NCBI RefSeq assembly: GCF_000003815.2
Contig: NC_049995.1
Location: 17,829,152-17,862,973 of the forward strand
Reading direction: 5' to 3'
Source of the DNA: Branchiostoma floridae
Taxonomy: Eukaryota > Chordata > Leptocardii > Amphioxiformes > Branchiostomatidae
DNA length: 33,822 bases
This document shows positions 1 to 9,745 of this stretch, in pieces. The notes under the pieces are model-generated. The model saw only the letters and a program-made list of their open reading frames with translations. It did not search any database and was not told the origin of the DNA. The number at the start of each line of letters is the position of its first letter. The first letter of the stretch is position 1. Position numbers and translations under genes: made by a program.

Positions 1-130
1 AAATCGTAGCTTTCTCATCAGTTTGCGATACATATCTAATGAGTATAAACAGATTACCTAGTAGCTACAAGTTTTTCATATCTTGATAAGTTGAAAAAAT
101 TCACCATGGTTTTATGTTTCCTGTTATTAG

Positions 131-200
131 GCCGAACCGTTTGCCGACGTACGAGGCCGTCTTCACCTGGTACGCGAAAGGACCACAGGAAGATGATGAG
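131..200 (+). CDS. Exon 1 of those visible, EF-hand-like gene
   Basis: The acceptor is TTCCTGTTATTAG and the donor is GAG|GTGAGG. The exon is 70 bp; after one leading base it reads PNRLPTYEAVFTWYAKGPQE, ending DDE at phase 0. An in-frame ATG at 114 would extend it as MFPVIR, so this could instead be the initiating exon, with the apparent acceptor being coincidental. Confidence 0.65.
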
Positions 201-3200
201 GTGAGGGAAAGTCGTGAACAGGGAAAATTTCTGAACTGGTTCAGATGGGCAACATATGGGAGAATGGACAATTCCACTCTGAACAGGAACGGATGCCTGT
301 GTGTAGAACATACCGGCACTTGGTACCTTGCCCTTCCACCCCCACCCCCACACAGACGAATAAACATTAGCTTCTTAACTCAAACAACAGTGATGGATTG
401 ACTTAGCGCACCACTTTTTTCTACGTATACCAAATTCCTGGCGCTGTCAAAACTCACCAATGGAGCTCAGAAACGATCCAATAAAAAAGAAAATAGGAAC
501 ATCACCTGCTGCTTCCTGGACCGATCTGATGCCCCGCCCCCTGTTCGATCATGGTTCTATGTCGAACACCTCCGTCAAAAACAGCGCTAGTAGGACAGAA
601 CTGGCCGCCGCCGCTATTTAGCCGATAATAACGACTGACTTCAATTTAGTTTTTGAAAAAAAATGTGCTGCCTTCTTTGTCGGTGGGTGTAGTCTTCAAC
701 AAAGAAGACATAGCCTTTTTCTGTGACCATTTCTGTCCCACTGGGGCTGTTTTTTTAGGGTGTTCTAAACAGAACAGGGGGTTCTATTTGTTCTATATGC
801 CGTTCGATAGTATCGGTCCATTGACATAAAAAATGAGTATATTTCACTCTTTTCATCAAACCTCTTAACGTACTCTTATTTTTTCACCAGGTCTCCGCAG
901 GACGGACCGCCTTTAACCAATCTAAGAAATTGAGATCTTCGTCTTCAAGTTTAAAAAGCGACAAGGGCATCGACGCCGCTAGCGACCAAAAGATGGGACC
1001 TAGAGAAATGTTCAACGTAATAAAACCTTTACCTTCTTTGTTATATGATGGGCAGACTACTTCCTCGTCCCAACAATGAACCTGTGAATACTGTACATAG
1101 CATCTGTCTTCTATTATTCTATCCATGCTTATCTGAATCGCTGTATCCTAAAAGGAAAATATTGGATTTTTAAGAATGCTGGCAACCTTAAAAAAACTTA
1201 CTTTTGTAAATCATTCTGTTAATGCAGGAGCTTTTGCGGTGGTCTTATATTCGCGATTTTCGCGGTGGCCGCTAAACCGCGAAATTAAATGACAATGACA
1301 ATGATCTTTATTTGCATGACCTTGCCCATATGGGCTAAATGCAGTAGTTACATAAAACTTTGCTGTAAAGAATCTTTACAGTGGCAGTGGGAGAGACAGA
1401 ACAACTAAGGCTATGCTACACTATAAGTACATCTATCGTTTACAAAATAGTCAAATATGTAATGCTATACTATTCTACAATTTACATGTCTCTTTTCTCT
1501 TCTTGAAACAAGTGTATATGAATTCACAGAGTTTTTGCAGTACAATGTTGTCAGATGATTTCATTATGTATACAAAAAGCTCATCTTTTACTAACTGTTT
1601 AGCTCGTGTATCAAAATTCAGGGCATTAATAAAAGAATTACGTATATCACTATATAACTCACACTCCAATACAAAATGAACTTCATTAAAACTACCGCGA
1701 ATATATTCAGTACAGTACGGTACTGTAAATTGTCAATAGGGCTTGCCACTTGAACCATTGTAACGTAACTTTATTATGACCAAAAAATCTGTCTTTTCTA
1801 TCACGACGTGTGGAAGGATAGCTCTTCAGTGAGCTAAACTGGATTGATATCACTTTCGCTTATTTATCATAATCACTCTCACTTTCTTGCCACAGGACAC
1901 ACCTCAGAGCTACAAGGAGAAAGTGAAGAGTAAGATAGAGTACCTGCTGGGGAAACAAGACGACCTGCAGATGGAACTACATCAACTCAGAGGTAGGAGC
2001 AATTTTGACGGTATTTCTTTAAGCGGATTTTTCAGTTTCCGTACCTATATAGCCTATTCTCCAAGCAAAGGTTGAGTCGCAAAGATATAGTAGTAGTTAG
2101 GAAATTTACCGGCGCGCGAGACGTTAAATTCCCCGACTTCTACTATATCTTTGCGTTTCAACATCTGCTTGGAGAATATAAATAGCCGGTATAAGTGCCC
2201 TTCGGCGTAACACACTATTTTTCGCAGGCACGCAGCGCGGCAGCAGCTGGTTATATTACACTGGACGACCAATGACACCTAACCTTTGCACATCTGCACT
2301 GCACATGTTGTTTGTAGCTATCTTGTGAGGAAGACTATAAAATAAATGTATTCTATATCTAACATACAAAGCCTGGTACAGAGCAGTTTCTTTTTTACAT
2401 ATGGTTGAAGGCCCTTTGAAACTCGCCCCCGCATATTGTTTCATATTTTATATATAATCTTTATTGCAAATTCATGCCCGAGGGCTAATTGCATACAGGG
2501 TAAGGTAGTAGTGATTCTTACATACTTAAAAAAGAAGGGAAATGATAATCATAGATAAATAAAAAAGGGAATAACGTCTAAACTAAATCAATTTCTACTT
2601 AAGCTAATTGATGGGTTTAACTTCTTTTCCGTATGCAGTAGAAGATGAATTGTCCAACATTTTCATATATAAAGGGGCTGGACGACTTAAGCAAGAAGAT
2701 GGATTTTTGTTCGTCGGTAAGATTATAAAAGCTTGGGAAATTTTTGTAGATTTCAAGGAAAATTTTGATTCTTTGGGAACTGTAATGTGAACATTGACAA
2801 ATGAAATGCATTTCATCTTCCACTGCTTTCTCTGAACAGTATTTACATGTTCGAATTCTCTCGTCAACGGACAGTTTTTTGTACCTGCCCCTCTCTATTT
2901 CTAATGAATGAGCACTTATCCTCATTTTACATAAAGCGGATCTTAGCTCAAAATCTGAATGGTATAGGTAACTCTCCATACTGTACTCAGATTTAAGTTT
3001 TTTATACAATCTTAACTTACCAGCATTAACAGATAATTGGTGAAGAGATCTCTGAGAATACATGTCTGTTAGCCTTTTCCTTAGCGATACACAAACATAC
3101 TTGCTATCAACAGTGTTACTGTGCCAGATGAATGAATTACCGCTACTATCTAAAATTTCTTTTACATGGTACAACCAGTTTTTCTTGTTACTATTCATCA

Positions 3201-6200
3201 TATCATTTTGTTGGGACAATAGAGCGTCTACTTGCAAAGGATGTGTACATATCTGAAGTTGTCTTAGCCGCAACCAATATCTAACTATCCTAACTGAAAC
3301 ATCAACATCTAATGGAAATCTTCCGAGTTCAGCTTTACATGCCAAGTTGCTGGCGTTTCTATGAACTCCTAGAATACTTATATCTACTCCAGGGGACTTG
3401 GTACGGTCCATAGCCGGGGAAGCCCGCCGACCGGGAGCCCTCTCCAGCGTCAAGACCAAGAAGGGGAAATCTAAAGGGAAAAAGAAGAGCAGGAGAAGTA
3501 AGGCCAAAAAGAGCGGAGTGTCGGGAGCGAGCAGCGCCGTGAGTAAAAGCGCGCAGCTCAGGAGGATGGGCGACAAGGAGCTGTTAGCGTCACTAACCAA
3601 ACCGGAGAGGGAAACCGTGAGTTCTGTTTTACATTGTGTAATGGTATAGCCACATCTCCAAACCGATGCCCGATCGGGTTGTTTGTCCAAATCGGGATCC
3701 GGTCAGGCAGCTTTCGGGAACGAAAGGTATGCTGTAAACGACGTCAAACTGCATTATTTATGTATAACATATTTAGGTATATATTTCTATTTTTCGTTTC
3801 CACAAACAGCCCCGTTGGGAACCGGTTTGGAAATGTGATGTAACGACATTTGGAAATCTTCTCACATTATTTCAGTCATTCTTTTCAGAGCATAAAAAAA
3901 TGAAACTCAATACTGACACATTTATGCTCAATGATGACATCTGTTTATGTTGTACCAGCTGGAGGCCGTGTTTCAAGTGAAGAAGGTTAAAGCGGAAATG
4001 ATGTCACGAGAGGACAGAATCAGGAAATTGGAAACAAGAATAACAAATCTACGAGGTACGTAGACGCTAGAATATTGTACTTTGTATATCTCTATGACTA
4101 ATATAGTGCTAAAACCTTAACTCTATTTTCAATTTTGTATTGTAACTGGTAACATAATCGTTGCAAAAATGTATTAGGCACTGATCCTAAGATAGCCATA
4201 CATGTGTCCTGTAAAATTAAACTGAATTGTTTATTTTGATTTATTTATTTATCTAAAATCTGAGGAGTTGCCAGAGGAGTAATTTCCTCGCCACCGAACC
4301 GCGGAGCCTGGTAGAGGCTAGTAAAAATGTGCACAGGCGTCATGTCTCATGACGAGCCTCCTGTACAATGTTCGCTATTTTTCACCTTCTTTACTACTTT
4401 CGTATATCCAGACGAGATTCGGCGAGCAGACTGGAAACTAACGAGACAGAGAGAAGCAGACATGAGGCAGTTCACACAGTCCCCGGGGTTCCGGCGGGCA
4501 CAGAGCTCACGGTATCGGACACTACACCCGGAAGTAGTAAGTACTGTGAACTTATAACTTTTTTTTCTTTTGGTACTGAATCCAAGTTGTTCCGCCGCGA
4601 TGTAACAAACTACCACTCAGTGTGGCACACCAGTTTCGCAGACATGTGGCCGCACACTTTTCTGTCTCATAAACACAGCCGTTGCCTTTCCGAACAGTCG
4701 TTGCCTTTCCGACAGGTCGTTGCCTTTCCGATAGGTCGTTGCTTTTCCGAACGATCGTTGCCTTTCCGAAAGGTCGTTGCCTCTCCTAACGGCCGTCTCC
4801 ACATTGCTGACCGGTCTATACAATATCCGAGCGTTTCGTAACTTTTGGGGGCTGACAAGGGGCAAAAACGCTTACATAGTAACAGTCTAATCAACTCATT
4901 ACGTTTTATATTACTGTATCAGAAAACAACTACGTATACCAAGCATTAGAATATAGAATATCAGTTTTATCAACCTTTATGTGCAAGTTTGAATAGAATC
5001 ATAACCGTAACAACCCACATATTTTGTGTGTTTATGTAGGATGTAGAGTTGGAGGTTGAGGACCTGAAAGAAGCCCTGTTTCAAGTTAACAGTCACCTTT
5101 CCGCTAAAGAACTGGACTTCATCAGTCATGTGAGTACAATCATGGACTTGTTTATTTCAACAATAGGCAGCAACCTAGACACTGGTCTAACCTCTGCTTG
5201 GAGAGTAGACAATTAGCTAGAGCTGGCCGATGCAATGTCCGAGTAGGCAGAGTGTTCGCCTTGCATTCGGTAGGTCGTGAGTTCGATCCCCGGCCGAGTC
5301 ATACCAAAGACTCTAAAAATGGTACATGACGCTTTCTTTGCTTAGCACTCGGAACACACACACTAGCCTCCTGCTGTAGTGATTGTACAAACTTGTGTGG
5401 CCCAGAGCTACAGAAACGGAGATGGGCACCGCCAAAATCTTACAAGGAATGCAATAAAAGCTGCAGAGTGTAGCAATTCGGGTTGCTACCAGCTTTCAGT
5501 GGATTCAATAAGCTTCTAATAGTTATTATTTGACAGAAAAAGAACGCTTATCAAAGCTCAGCTACATACAATAGCTTTCTTTCTTCCTCGATATATTGGG
5601 AAGGGGCGGGGTGGGGGTGTCACTAGCTTTACGGTAAGGTTGCAGACATCTAAAAAGTTACTCAAGTCTATACAATCATTGTATTATATCACTAGTGGTT
5701 TGACTGTGTGCATCTGCTATTCTAATCTAACTAGAATGTGTTGATAAATAAACTACAAAACGTTCTCACAAACCTTTCAGGATAAAACGTTTCCTCTCAA
5801 ACAAGTGGAACTCCTGGAAGTCTTCTTTGCAAAAGATTTTGATGTCAAAGGTCATAAAATGACAACTCGTTCCCATGAGATTTCTGAAATGTTAGCGACT
5901 CGGATAATACTGACGTCTACCGAAATTGTAATGAACTGCAGATTTCAAGCGCACCGCTGAACTCATTATAACACTTGAAAGTTGTCAGAGTAGAGATTTT
6001 TATCGTTAATTAACGACTAGTGAACTATTGTTATTACTATTTACTATCAGTGATCTACTGTTTATGATGTCATTATACTTCTCCTGCAGGTACTAGATAT
6101 ACCCGGCAGGGGGCGCCTCAACCTCAAACTGTTCAGCGCAGTCGCCGCTTTGTCGGAGAGGATCACGGAAGTGGAGTAAGAACTATCGATTGATTCATTG

Positions 6201-7749
6201 ATTGATTGATTTGATGATTGATTAAAGATGTACTAATTTATCTAGTCATTTGTTTTACGTGGAATCCACATTTTTATAACTGCTGTTTGGTGTTATTATT
6301 ACGTATTTGTTTAACGCTAGTTCACCTTTATCCGTCCGGTATCTGTTGCTTTTGAAAACAGAGTGTTTAGGCACATCAAGCCAACGGGTGGTAGTTTTAA
6401 ATATTGCAATTTAAACCCAACGTTCATCGACATGATATCCTGCTTTTTAAAAGCAACGGATATTGGTTACCCAACGGATAAAGGTAAACTAGTATTAATG
6501 TTATATTTCTACCTACTGCTGCCTTCCCTGCAGGCCTTTCGTGACGAAGTTGATTGACAAGATGGATTTTGAGGCCCTGTCTGTGAAGATGGAGAGATGT
6601 AAGGTACGTGCACTGTTATATTTGAAGAAATAAAGCTTCTTGATTGTAAAACCTTACAACATTGTCAAAGTTTGTCGGAAGTCCATCTCTCCCTTTTGAC
6701 ATTACAGATTTTTTTTTAAATTCTTCATTTTGATCTCCAGGAGACATTGTGCTTAGTGTCCGACCAGCATCATGAAAGTCTGTCGAAAGTCTGTAGCGCC
6801 ACCCGTCCCGTCTAAAATATATCTTTTTTAAAAATTTCCAGGAAATGTTCCGCTTGCTGTCCGACAAGCATCATGAAACATTGTTGGAAGCCTGTGTCGT
6901 CCCCCGTCCCAGCTTACACTTAAATCTCAAGGAGCTGTTCCGGCTGCTGTCCGACTAGCATCATTAAAGTTTGTCGGAAGTCTGTGCCTTCCCCCATCCC
7001 GTCTAAAATTCACTCTTTTTCCAGGAAATGTTCCGGTTGCTGTCCGACCAGTACCAGGACACCCCGCCCGGCACGGTGAAGACGCATGCGCTGGGAGTGG
7101 AGATGGCGGCAGGTGGGCTGAGGAACGAGCACATCAAGCGGGTGGGTAGCCTTGACTTTGTTATCCCACTATGCGGCCATTTTGCGACCGTTGGCGTAAC
7201 TTGTTGGGATACCGTGGCTAGTTTTCTTCTCCGGGAAGCTAGTTTTTTGGAGGGAATGTTTCATGTCGAAAAGGTCTTGTACCAGGGGAGTTTTGTGGTT
7301 TTGTCTTGGCGTAAAACCTGGAAATATCGAACTTGAATATTGAATATGCCCCCATCCGCCCAACCCTACCCCACCCACACACATACACAAACTACGCCAA
7401 CGCTCGTTTCTTACATTACTGGATATTTATATATTATGACCAGTGATACCTGCCTACGTTTCAATGCCTGTCAGACATCTCTCGCCACTATTTGTAGCCG
7501 ATGTAGGTAGCGCTTTTGCGGCGAGAACACTATCCCAAACATGGCTAAGTTTGGCTCGTCCTAGCTCTTGTCACAGGGGTATCAAAGTTTTAACTATTCT
7601 CATTCCGTTTTACACAGGTTCTGTGCAAGTTGGACCGGGAGGGGACCGGCTTGGTGGATTTCCTGACTTACCTCATCCACATCCCGCTGTTCATAGAGAT
7701 ACACGAACGCATTGTGGATGATCCACTCGACTCAGACCGGTTTAGATAG
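131..7749 (+). CDS. 11-exon gene (3' part): coiled-coil, EF-hand-like protein, function unknown
   Basis: I assembled this gene from exons with matching phases: 131-200, 891-1016, 1896-1992, 3393-3616, 3959-4055, 4412-4536, 5040-5129, 6090-6175, 6534-6603, 7025-7141 and 7618-7749. Every junction is GT-AG and the reading frame stays open to TAG at 7747-7749, giving about 410 visible residues. The N-terminal half is polar, with a Lys/Ser-rich stretch (exon 4) and two heptad-like charged segments. The C-terminal half is globular: VLDIPGRGRLNLKLF and KLDREGTGLVDFLTY look like degenerate EF-hands, since the loop shape is present but the acidic ligands are incomplete. There is no signal peptide or transmembrane segment. 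The composition suggests a cytoplasmic or cytoskeletal/ciliary protein, but that is inference. I do not recognise a named family. The 5' end may lie outside the window. Confidence 0.82.
201..890 (+). other. Intron without further recognised features
   Basis: No exon-like ORF with proper splice sites and no repeat family was recognised here. CTTCTTTG near 672 pairs with CAAAGAAG near 700, a small hairpin only. Confidence 0.5.
891..1016 (+). CDS. Exon 2, EF-hand-like gene
   Basis: The pyrimidine-rich acceptor TTTTTTCACCAG precedes 42 complete codons, phase 0 to 0. The encoded segment is serine- and lysine-rich (KKLRSSSSSLKSDKG) and probably disordered. The donor GTAATA is weak. Confidence 0.7.
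1216..1288. mobile_element. Truncated CGCGAA-type MITE
   Basis: Fragments such as TTCGCGGTGGCCGCTAAACC match the left part of the 212-bp element found complete at 13995-14206 and 31302-31513. It stops where the antisense LINE tail begins, so the LINE probably inserted into or next to it. Confidence 0.6.
1289..1850 (-). mobile_element. 5'-truncated non-LTR retrotransposon (LINE) 3' fragment
   Basis: Read on the minus strand, the fragment encodes PYCTEYIRGSFNEVHFVLEC followed by ELYSDIRNSFINA, the Cys/His-rich C-terminal end typical of invertebrate LINE reverse-transcriptase polyproteins. It ends with CAAATAAAGATCATTGTCAT, a short repeated (ATTGTC) tail like those of CR1/L2-type elements. The right limit is approximate. 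It is antisense to the host gene. Confidence 0.7.
1896..1992 (+). CDS. Exon 3, EF-hand-like gene (coiled coil)
   Basis: The acceptor CTTTCTTGCCACAG and donor GTAGGA bound 97 bp, phase 0 to 1. It encodes YKEKVKSKIEYLLGKQDDLQ and then MELHQLRG, a heptad-like helix. Exon 5 (3959-4055) has the same 97-bp length and phases and also ends in LRG, so the two may be old duplicates. Confidence 0.8.
2055..2178. mobile_element. Foldback (palindromic) MITE
   Basis: TATTCTCCAAGCA at 2055 is mirrored by TGCTTGGAGAATA ending at 2178, and AAAGATATAGTAG by CTACTATATCTTT inside. The arms are about 54 bp with a short GC-rich centre (GGCGCGCGAGACG). It sits in an intron of the EF-hand-like gene. Confidence 0.75.
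2446..3391 (-). mobile_element. 5'-truncated LINE, C-terminal ORF remnant
   Basis: About 260 minus-strand codons remain open (roughly 3390 down to 2617). Recognisable LINE text includes ILGVHRNASNLACKAELGRF, a mid/late polyprotein motif, and CKYCSEKAVEDEMHFICQC, the terminal CCHC-like region. The reading frame also runs into the antisense of exon 4, so the apparent 357-residue ORF is a composite and not a gene. The 3' end lies near TTTGCAATAAAGATTA (complement of about 2456-2471). Confidence 0.82.
3393..3616 (+). CDS. Exon 4, EF-hand-like gene (basic region)
   Basis: The exon is 224 bp, phase 1 to 0, with donor GTGAGT. It encodes a strongly basic segment (KTKKGKSKGKKKSRRSKAKK) followed by an amphipathic stretch, MGDKELLASLTKPERET. 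The acceptor CTACTCCAG lies directly against the broken 5' end of an antisense LINE fragment, so part of the splice signal appears to be LINE-derived. Confidence 0.78.
3650..3850. repeat. Dispersed repeat copy related to 21115-21325 and 25735-26085
   Basis: TTTCCACAAACAGCCC (near 3799) and the following GG..GGAAATGTGATG recur at about 21285 and 26034. GGGAACGAAAGTAT-like sequence in the upstream half is also shared. It lies in the intron after exon 4. Confidence 0.5.
3959..4055 (+). CDS. Exon 5, EF-hand-like gene (coiled coil)
   Basis: The acceptor ATGTTGTACCAG and donor GTACGT bound 97 bp, phase 0 to 1. It encodes a charged helix, VKKVKAEMMSREDRIRKLE, then TRITNLRG. Confidence 0.8.
4412..4536 (+). 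CDS. Exon 6, EF-hand-like gene
   Basis: The exon is 125 bp, phase 1 to 0, between CGTATATCCAG and GTAAGT. The upstream phase selects the frame DEIRRADWKLTRQREADMRQ. A second open frame exists but does not match the junction phases. Confidence 0.72.
4680..4793. repeat. 19-bp minisatellite, six units
   Basis: The unit CGTTGCCTTTCCGAACAGT is repeated six times with substitutions at the last positions. It lies in the intron after exon 6. ORFs crossing it on both strands are artefacts of the repeat. Confidence 0.85.
5040..5129 (+). CDS. Exon 7, EF-hand-like gene
   Basis: Thirty whole codons between TTTATGTAG and donor GTGAGT. It encodes an acidic helix, DVELEVEDLKEALFQVNSHL, leading into SAKELDFISH, the entering helix of the first degenerate EF-hand-like unit. 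Confidence 0.82.
5224..5450 (+). mobile_element. tRNA-derived SINE
   Basis: A tRNA-like head with an A-box-like AGTAGG region and a clear B box, GTTCGATCC at 5281-5289, is followed by a body (TGGTACATGACGCTTTCTTT, GCTTAGCAC) shared with the copy at 15497-15615. It lies in an intron, in sense orientation. Confidence 0.72.
6090..6175 (+). CDS. Exon 8, EF-hand-like gene
   Basis: The acceptor CTTCTCCTGCAG and donor GTAAGA bound 86 bp, phase 0 to 2. It encodes VLDIPGRGRLNLKLFSAVAA then LSERITEV. The first 12 positions mimic an EF-hand loop but lack most acidic ligands. Confidence 0.85.
6187..6226. repeat. TGAT-type microsatellite
   Basis: Imperfect ATTGATTGATTGATTTGATGATTG just after the exon 8 donor. 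Confidence 0.7.
6317..6492. mobile_element. Foldback MITE with CTAGTT(C/T)ACC ends
   Basis: CTAGTTCACCTTTATCCGT at the left is mirrored by ACGGATAAAGGTAAACTAG at the right, with a second inner pair (GTTGCTTTTGAAAA / TTTTAAAAGCAAC). It is 176 bp long and inside the intron before exon 9. It creates spurious short ORFs. Confidence 0.78.
6534..6603 (+). CDS. Exon 9, EF-hand-like gene
   Basis: The acceptor CTTCCCTGCAG and donor GTACGT bound 70 bp, phase 2 to 0. It encodes PFVTKLIDKMDFEALSVKME and then RCK. Confidence 0.83.
6669..7051 (+). repeat. Tandem ~90-100 bp repeat carrying acceptor plus exon start
   Basis: Each unit has an intronic part (CATCATGAAAGT, GTCGGAAGTCTGTG, CCGTCCCGTCTAAAA, then a T-rich tract and CAG) joined to about 27 bp matching the start of exon 10. 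AG positions are 6740, 6841, 6931 (read as AAG) and 7024, so the spacings are 101, 90 and 93. A partial unit without its exon part begins near 6669. Only the last copy continues into the full exon; the 6931 copy has TAG in place of CAG at codon 9. Confidence 0.8.
7025..7141 (+). CDS. Exon 10, EF-hand-like gene
   Basis: Thirty-nine whole codons after CTCTTTTTCCAG, with donor GTGGGT. It encodes EMFRLLSDQYQDTPPGTVK followed by THALGVEMAAGGLRNEHIKR. Diverged copies of the acceptor and the first 27 exon bases lie in tandem in the intron just upstream. Confidence 0.85.
7618..7749 (+). CDS. Terminal exon, EF-hand-like gene
   Basis: The acceptor CGTTTTACACAG leads into VLCKLDREGTGLVDFLTYLI and the C-terminus DDPLDSDRFR, ending in TAG at 7747. 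DREGTGLVDFLT has EF-hand loop geometry but Thr at the position normally held by Glu. Two decaying copies of the exon end follow it. Confidence 0.86.
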   Translation, partial: VLCKLDREGTGLVDFLTYLIHIPLFIEIHERIVDDPLDSDRFR

Positions 7750-7960
7750 CGGCACTGTAAGCCTGCACTTTCAAACAATATTGCTAGATGGCGCTGTGAC
7801 ATGGACATAGAGATACACGAACAGATTGTGGACGACCCACTGGACTCAGACCGGTTTACATAGCGGACTGCAGTTTAAAACAATATTACTAGAGGTCGCT
7901 GCCACATACAGATCCACAAATGGAGTGAAGAAGATCCACTAGTCACAGCAATACGATAGC
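7692..7960 (+). repeat. Decaying tandem copies of the terminal exon end
   Basis: The stretch CATAGAGATACACGAAC through the stop codon and about 55 bp of 3' UTR starts at 7692 and recurs at 7806 (period 114). The second copy still reads IEIHEQIVDDPLDSDRFT and a stop. A third, strongly diverged copy begins near 7905. Only the first is joined to the open exon. Confidence 0.8.
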
Positions 7961-8252
7961 GGCACTATCAACCTGCACTGTTAAATCATTTTACTGCCAC
8001 ATCGTGGTAAAGGATAACAATCCATCTTACCCCACTCCGTACGGACACGTGTTACGGTCATCGGAACCAATCAAAACTATCAGGCAAGAAACCATCACGG
8101 GTGGAAGAAAGAGGGGAAGATAATATCAGAGAATGGACAGATATGACGCTGAGTGAAACATCATGAAGAACAGAAAACTGAGAAGGGTGCAGAAAACTGG
8201 TTGTAAGAGCTTCTGCGGTGTCTCAAATGACCAATATTTAGATTAAGGGATA

Positions 8253-8286
8253 GATGATATGATATGATATATGATATGATATGATA
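8253..8286. repeat. GATAT microsatellite
   Basis: Runs of GATAT/ATGATAT just upstream of the candidate polyadenylation signal. Confidence 0.7.
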
Positions 8287-8356
8287 CATGTGCAATATGT
8301 TCCACCACAGGTTAAGGACAATTGTAAAAACTACATTTACAAAAGACTCTGTCATT

Positions 8357-8362
8357 AATAAA
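8357..8362 (+). promoter_or_regulatory. Candidate polyadenylation signal
   Basis: AATAAA lies about 610 bp after the stop of the EF-hand-like gene, on the coding strand, with no better candidate nearer. Isolated hexamers are common in AT-rich DNA, so support is weak. Confidence 0.35.
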
Positions 8363-8730
8363 GTTCACTACACAACAGCTAAGCCACATTTTATCTCATT
8401 ATTCTTACAAATACCAAGAATGCTGTTCATGTTCTTCAATGAAAAGGGGTTCGGCGTAAATCTTCATATTAGAAATTTACATGTAGATGAAGAAACTAAT
8501 GGCTGTGTACTTGTACCATGTGATGGCTACCTAACACCAGATATTTGATGCACTCACAGACACACAGATACACAACAACTATATCTAAACAAGAAATAAC
8601 AATGCATTAAAACCTTGAAAAACACCAAGGCATAAACACATCACACCACAGCTTAACTTTAGCAAACACCATCGCTGTCCTTTATTACAAATTTATGTAC
8701 ATTTCATACTAGGAAAATCCTGAAAAGACT
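8363..8730. other. Intergenic stretch before gap, nothing recognised
   Basis: This is AT-rich sequence. A plus-strand open frame spans 8288-8548, but it has no recognisable domain, no supporting splice context and ordinary composition, so I do not call it. Confidence 0.5.
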
Positions 8731-9591
8731 NNNNNNNNNNNNNNNNNNNNNNNNNNNNNNNNNNNNNNNNNNNNNNNNNNNNNNNNNNNNNNNNNNNNNN
8801 NNNNNNNNNNNNNNNNNNNNNNNNNNNNNNNNNNNNNNNNNNNNNNNNNNNNNNNNNNNNNNNNNNNNNNNNNNNNNNNNNNNNNNNNNNNNNNNNNNNN
8901 NNNNNNNNNNNNNNNNNNNNNNNNNNNNNNNNNNNNNNNNNNNNNNNNNNNNNNNNNNNNNNNNNNNNNNNNNNNNNNNNNNNNNNNNNNNNNNNNNNNN
9001 NNNNNNNNNNNNNNNNNNNNNNNNNNNNNNNNNNNNNNNNNNNNNNNNNNNNNNNNNNNNNNNNNNNNNNNNNNNNNNNNNNNNNNNNNNNNNNNNNNNN
9101 NNNNNNNNNNNNNNNNNNNNNNNNNNNNNNNNNNNNNNNNNNNNNNNNNNNNNNNNNNNNNNNNNNNNNNNNNNNNNNNNNNNNNNNNNNNNNNNNNNNN
9201 NNNNNNNNNNNNNNNNNNNNNNNNNNNNNNNNNNNNNNNNNNNNNNNNNNNNNNNNNNNNNNNNNNNNNNNNNNNNNNNNNNNNNNNNNNNNNNNNNNNN
9301 NNNNNNNNNNNNNNNNNNNNNNNNNNNNNNNNNNNNNNNNNNNNNNNNNNNNNNNNNNNNNNNNNNNNNNNNNNNNNNNNNNNNNNNNNNNNNNNNNNNN
9401 NNNNNNNNNNNNNNNNNNNNNNNNNNNNNNNNNNNNNNNNNNNNNNNNNNNNNNNNNNNNNNNNNNNNNNNNNNNNNNNNNNNNNNNNNNNNNNNNNNNN
9501 NNNNNNNNNNNNNNNNNNNNNNNNNNNNNNNNNNNNNNNNNNNNNNNNNNNNNNNNNNNNNNNNNNNNNNNNNNNNNNNNNNNNNNNNNNN
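8731..9591. other. Assembly gap (861 N)
   Basis: All positions are N. The apparent minus-strand ORF across it is meaningless. Confidence 0.99.
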
Positions 9592-9745
9592 CTCCAGCAT
9601 TAAGTTGATGTTTAAAACTACGCGGGTGTCACAATAAAGCATCATCATACACCAACACGTGCCTTCTTCTAGTTCCCCACGTGTACAGAGGAAGAAGTTG
9701 GGTAAGTCCACTTTAATCATTCTCAGGGCAGGGAAAGCTTAACGT
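9592..9745. repeat. Diverged duplicate of 25480-25615
   Basis: GTTGATG, then A-rich sequence, ACGCGGGTGTC, AGAGGAAGAAG and CCACTTTAATCATTCTCAG correspond in order to GTTGATGAAAATTACGCTGG and CCACTTTAACCATTCCCAG in the second copy. Noncoding as far as I can see. Confidence 0.6.

Noticed and set aside
114-401. 95-residue single-exon gene
   Set aside because: The first part is an exon ending at a good donor (GTGAGG at 201), and the rest of the frame reads intron sequence.
2617-3690. 357-residue minus-strand ORF as a gene
   Set aside because: It joins the antisense of a real plus-strand exon (3393-3616) to a truncated LINE frame; the break is visible where LINE-like text starts near 3390.
4368-4841. 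157-residue plus-strand ORF covering exon 6
   Set aside because: Its frame does not fit the phases of the flanking exons, and it runs through the donor into a 19-bp minisatellite.
5224-5300. True tRNA gene
   Set aside because: It has a B box, but the cloverleaf stems do not pair well and the SINE body follows immediately; the copy at 15.5 kb shows the same structure.
8704-9720. 338-residue minus-strand ORF
   Set aside because: Almost entirely made of N.
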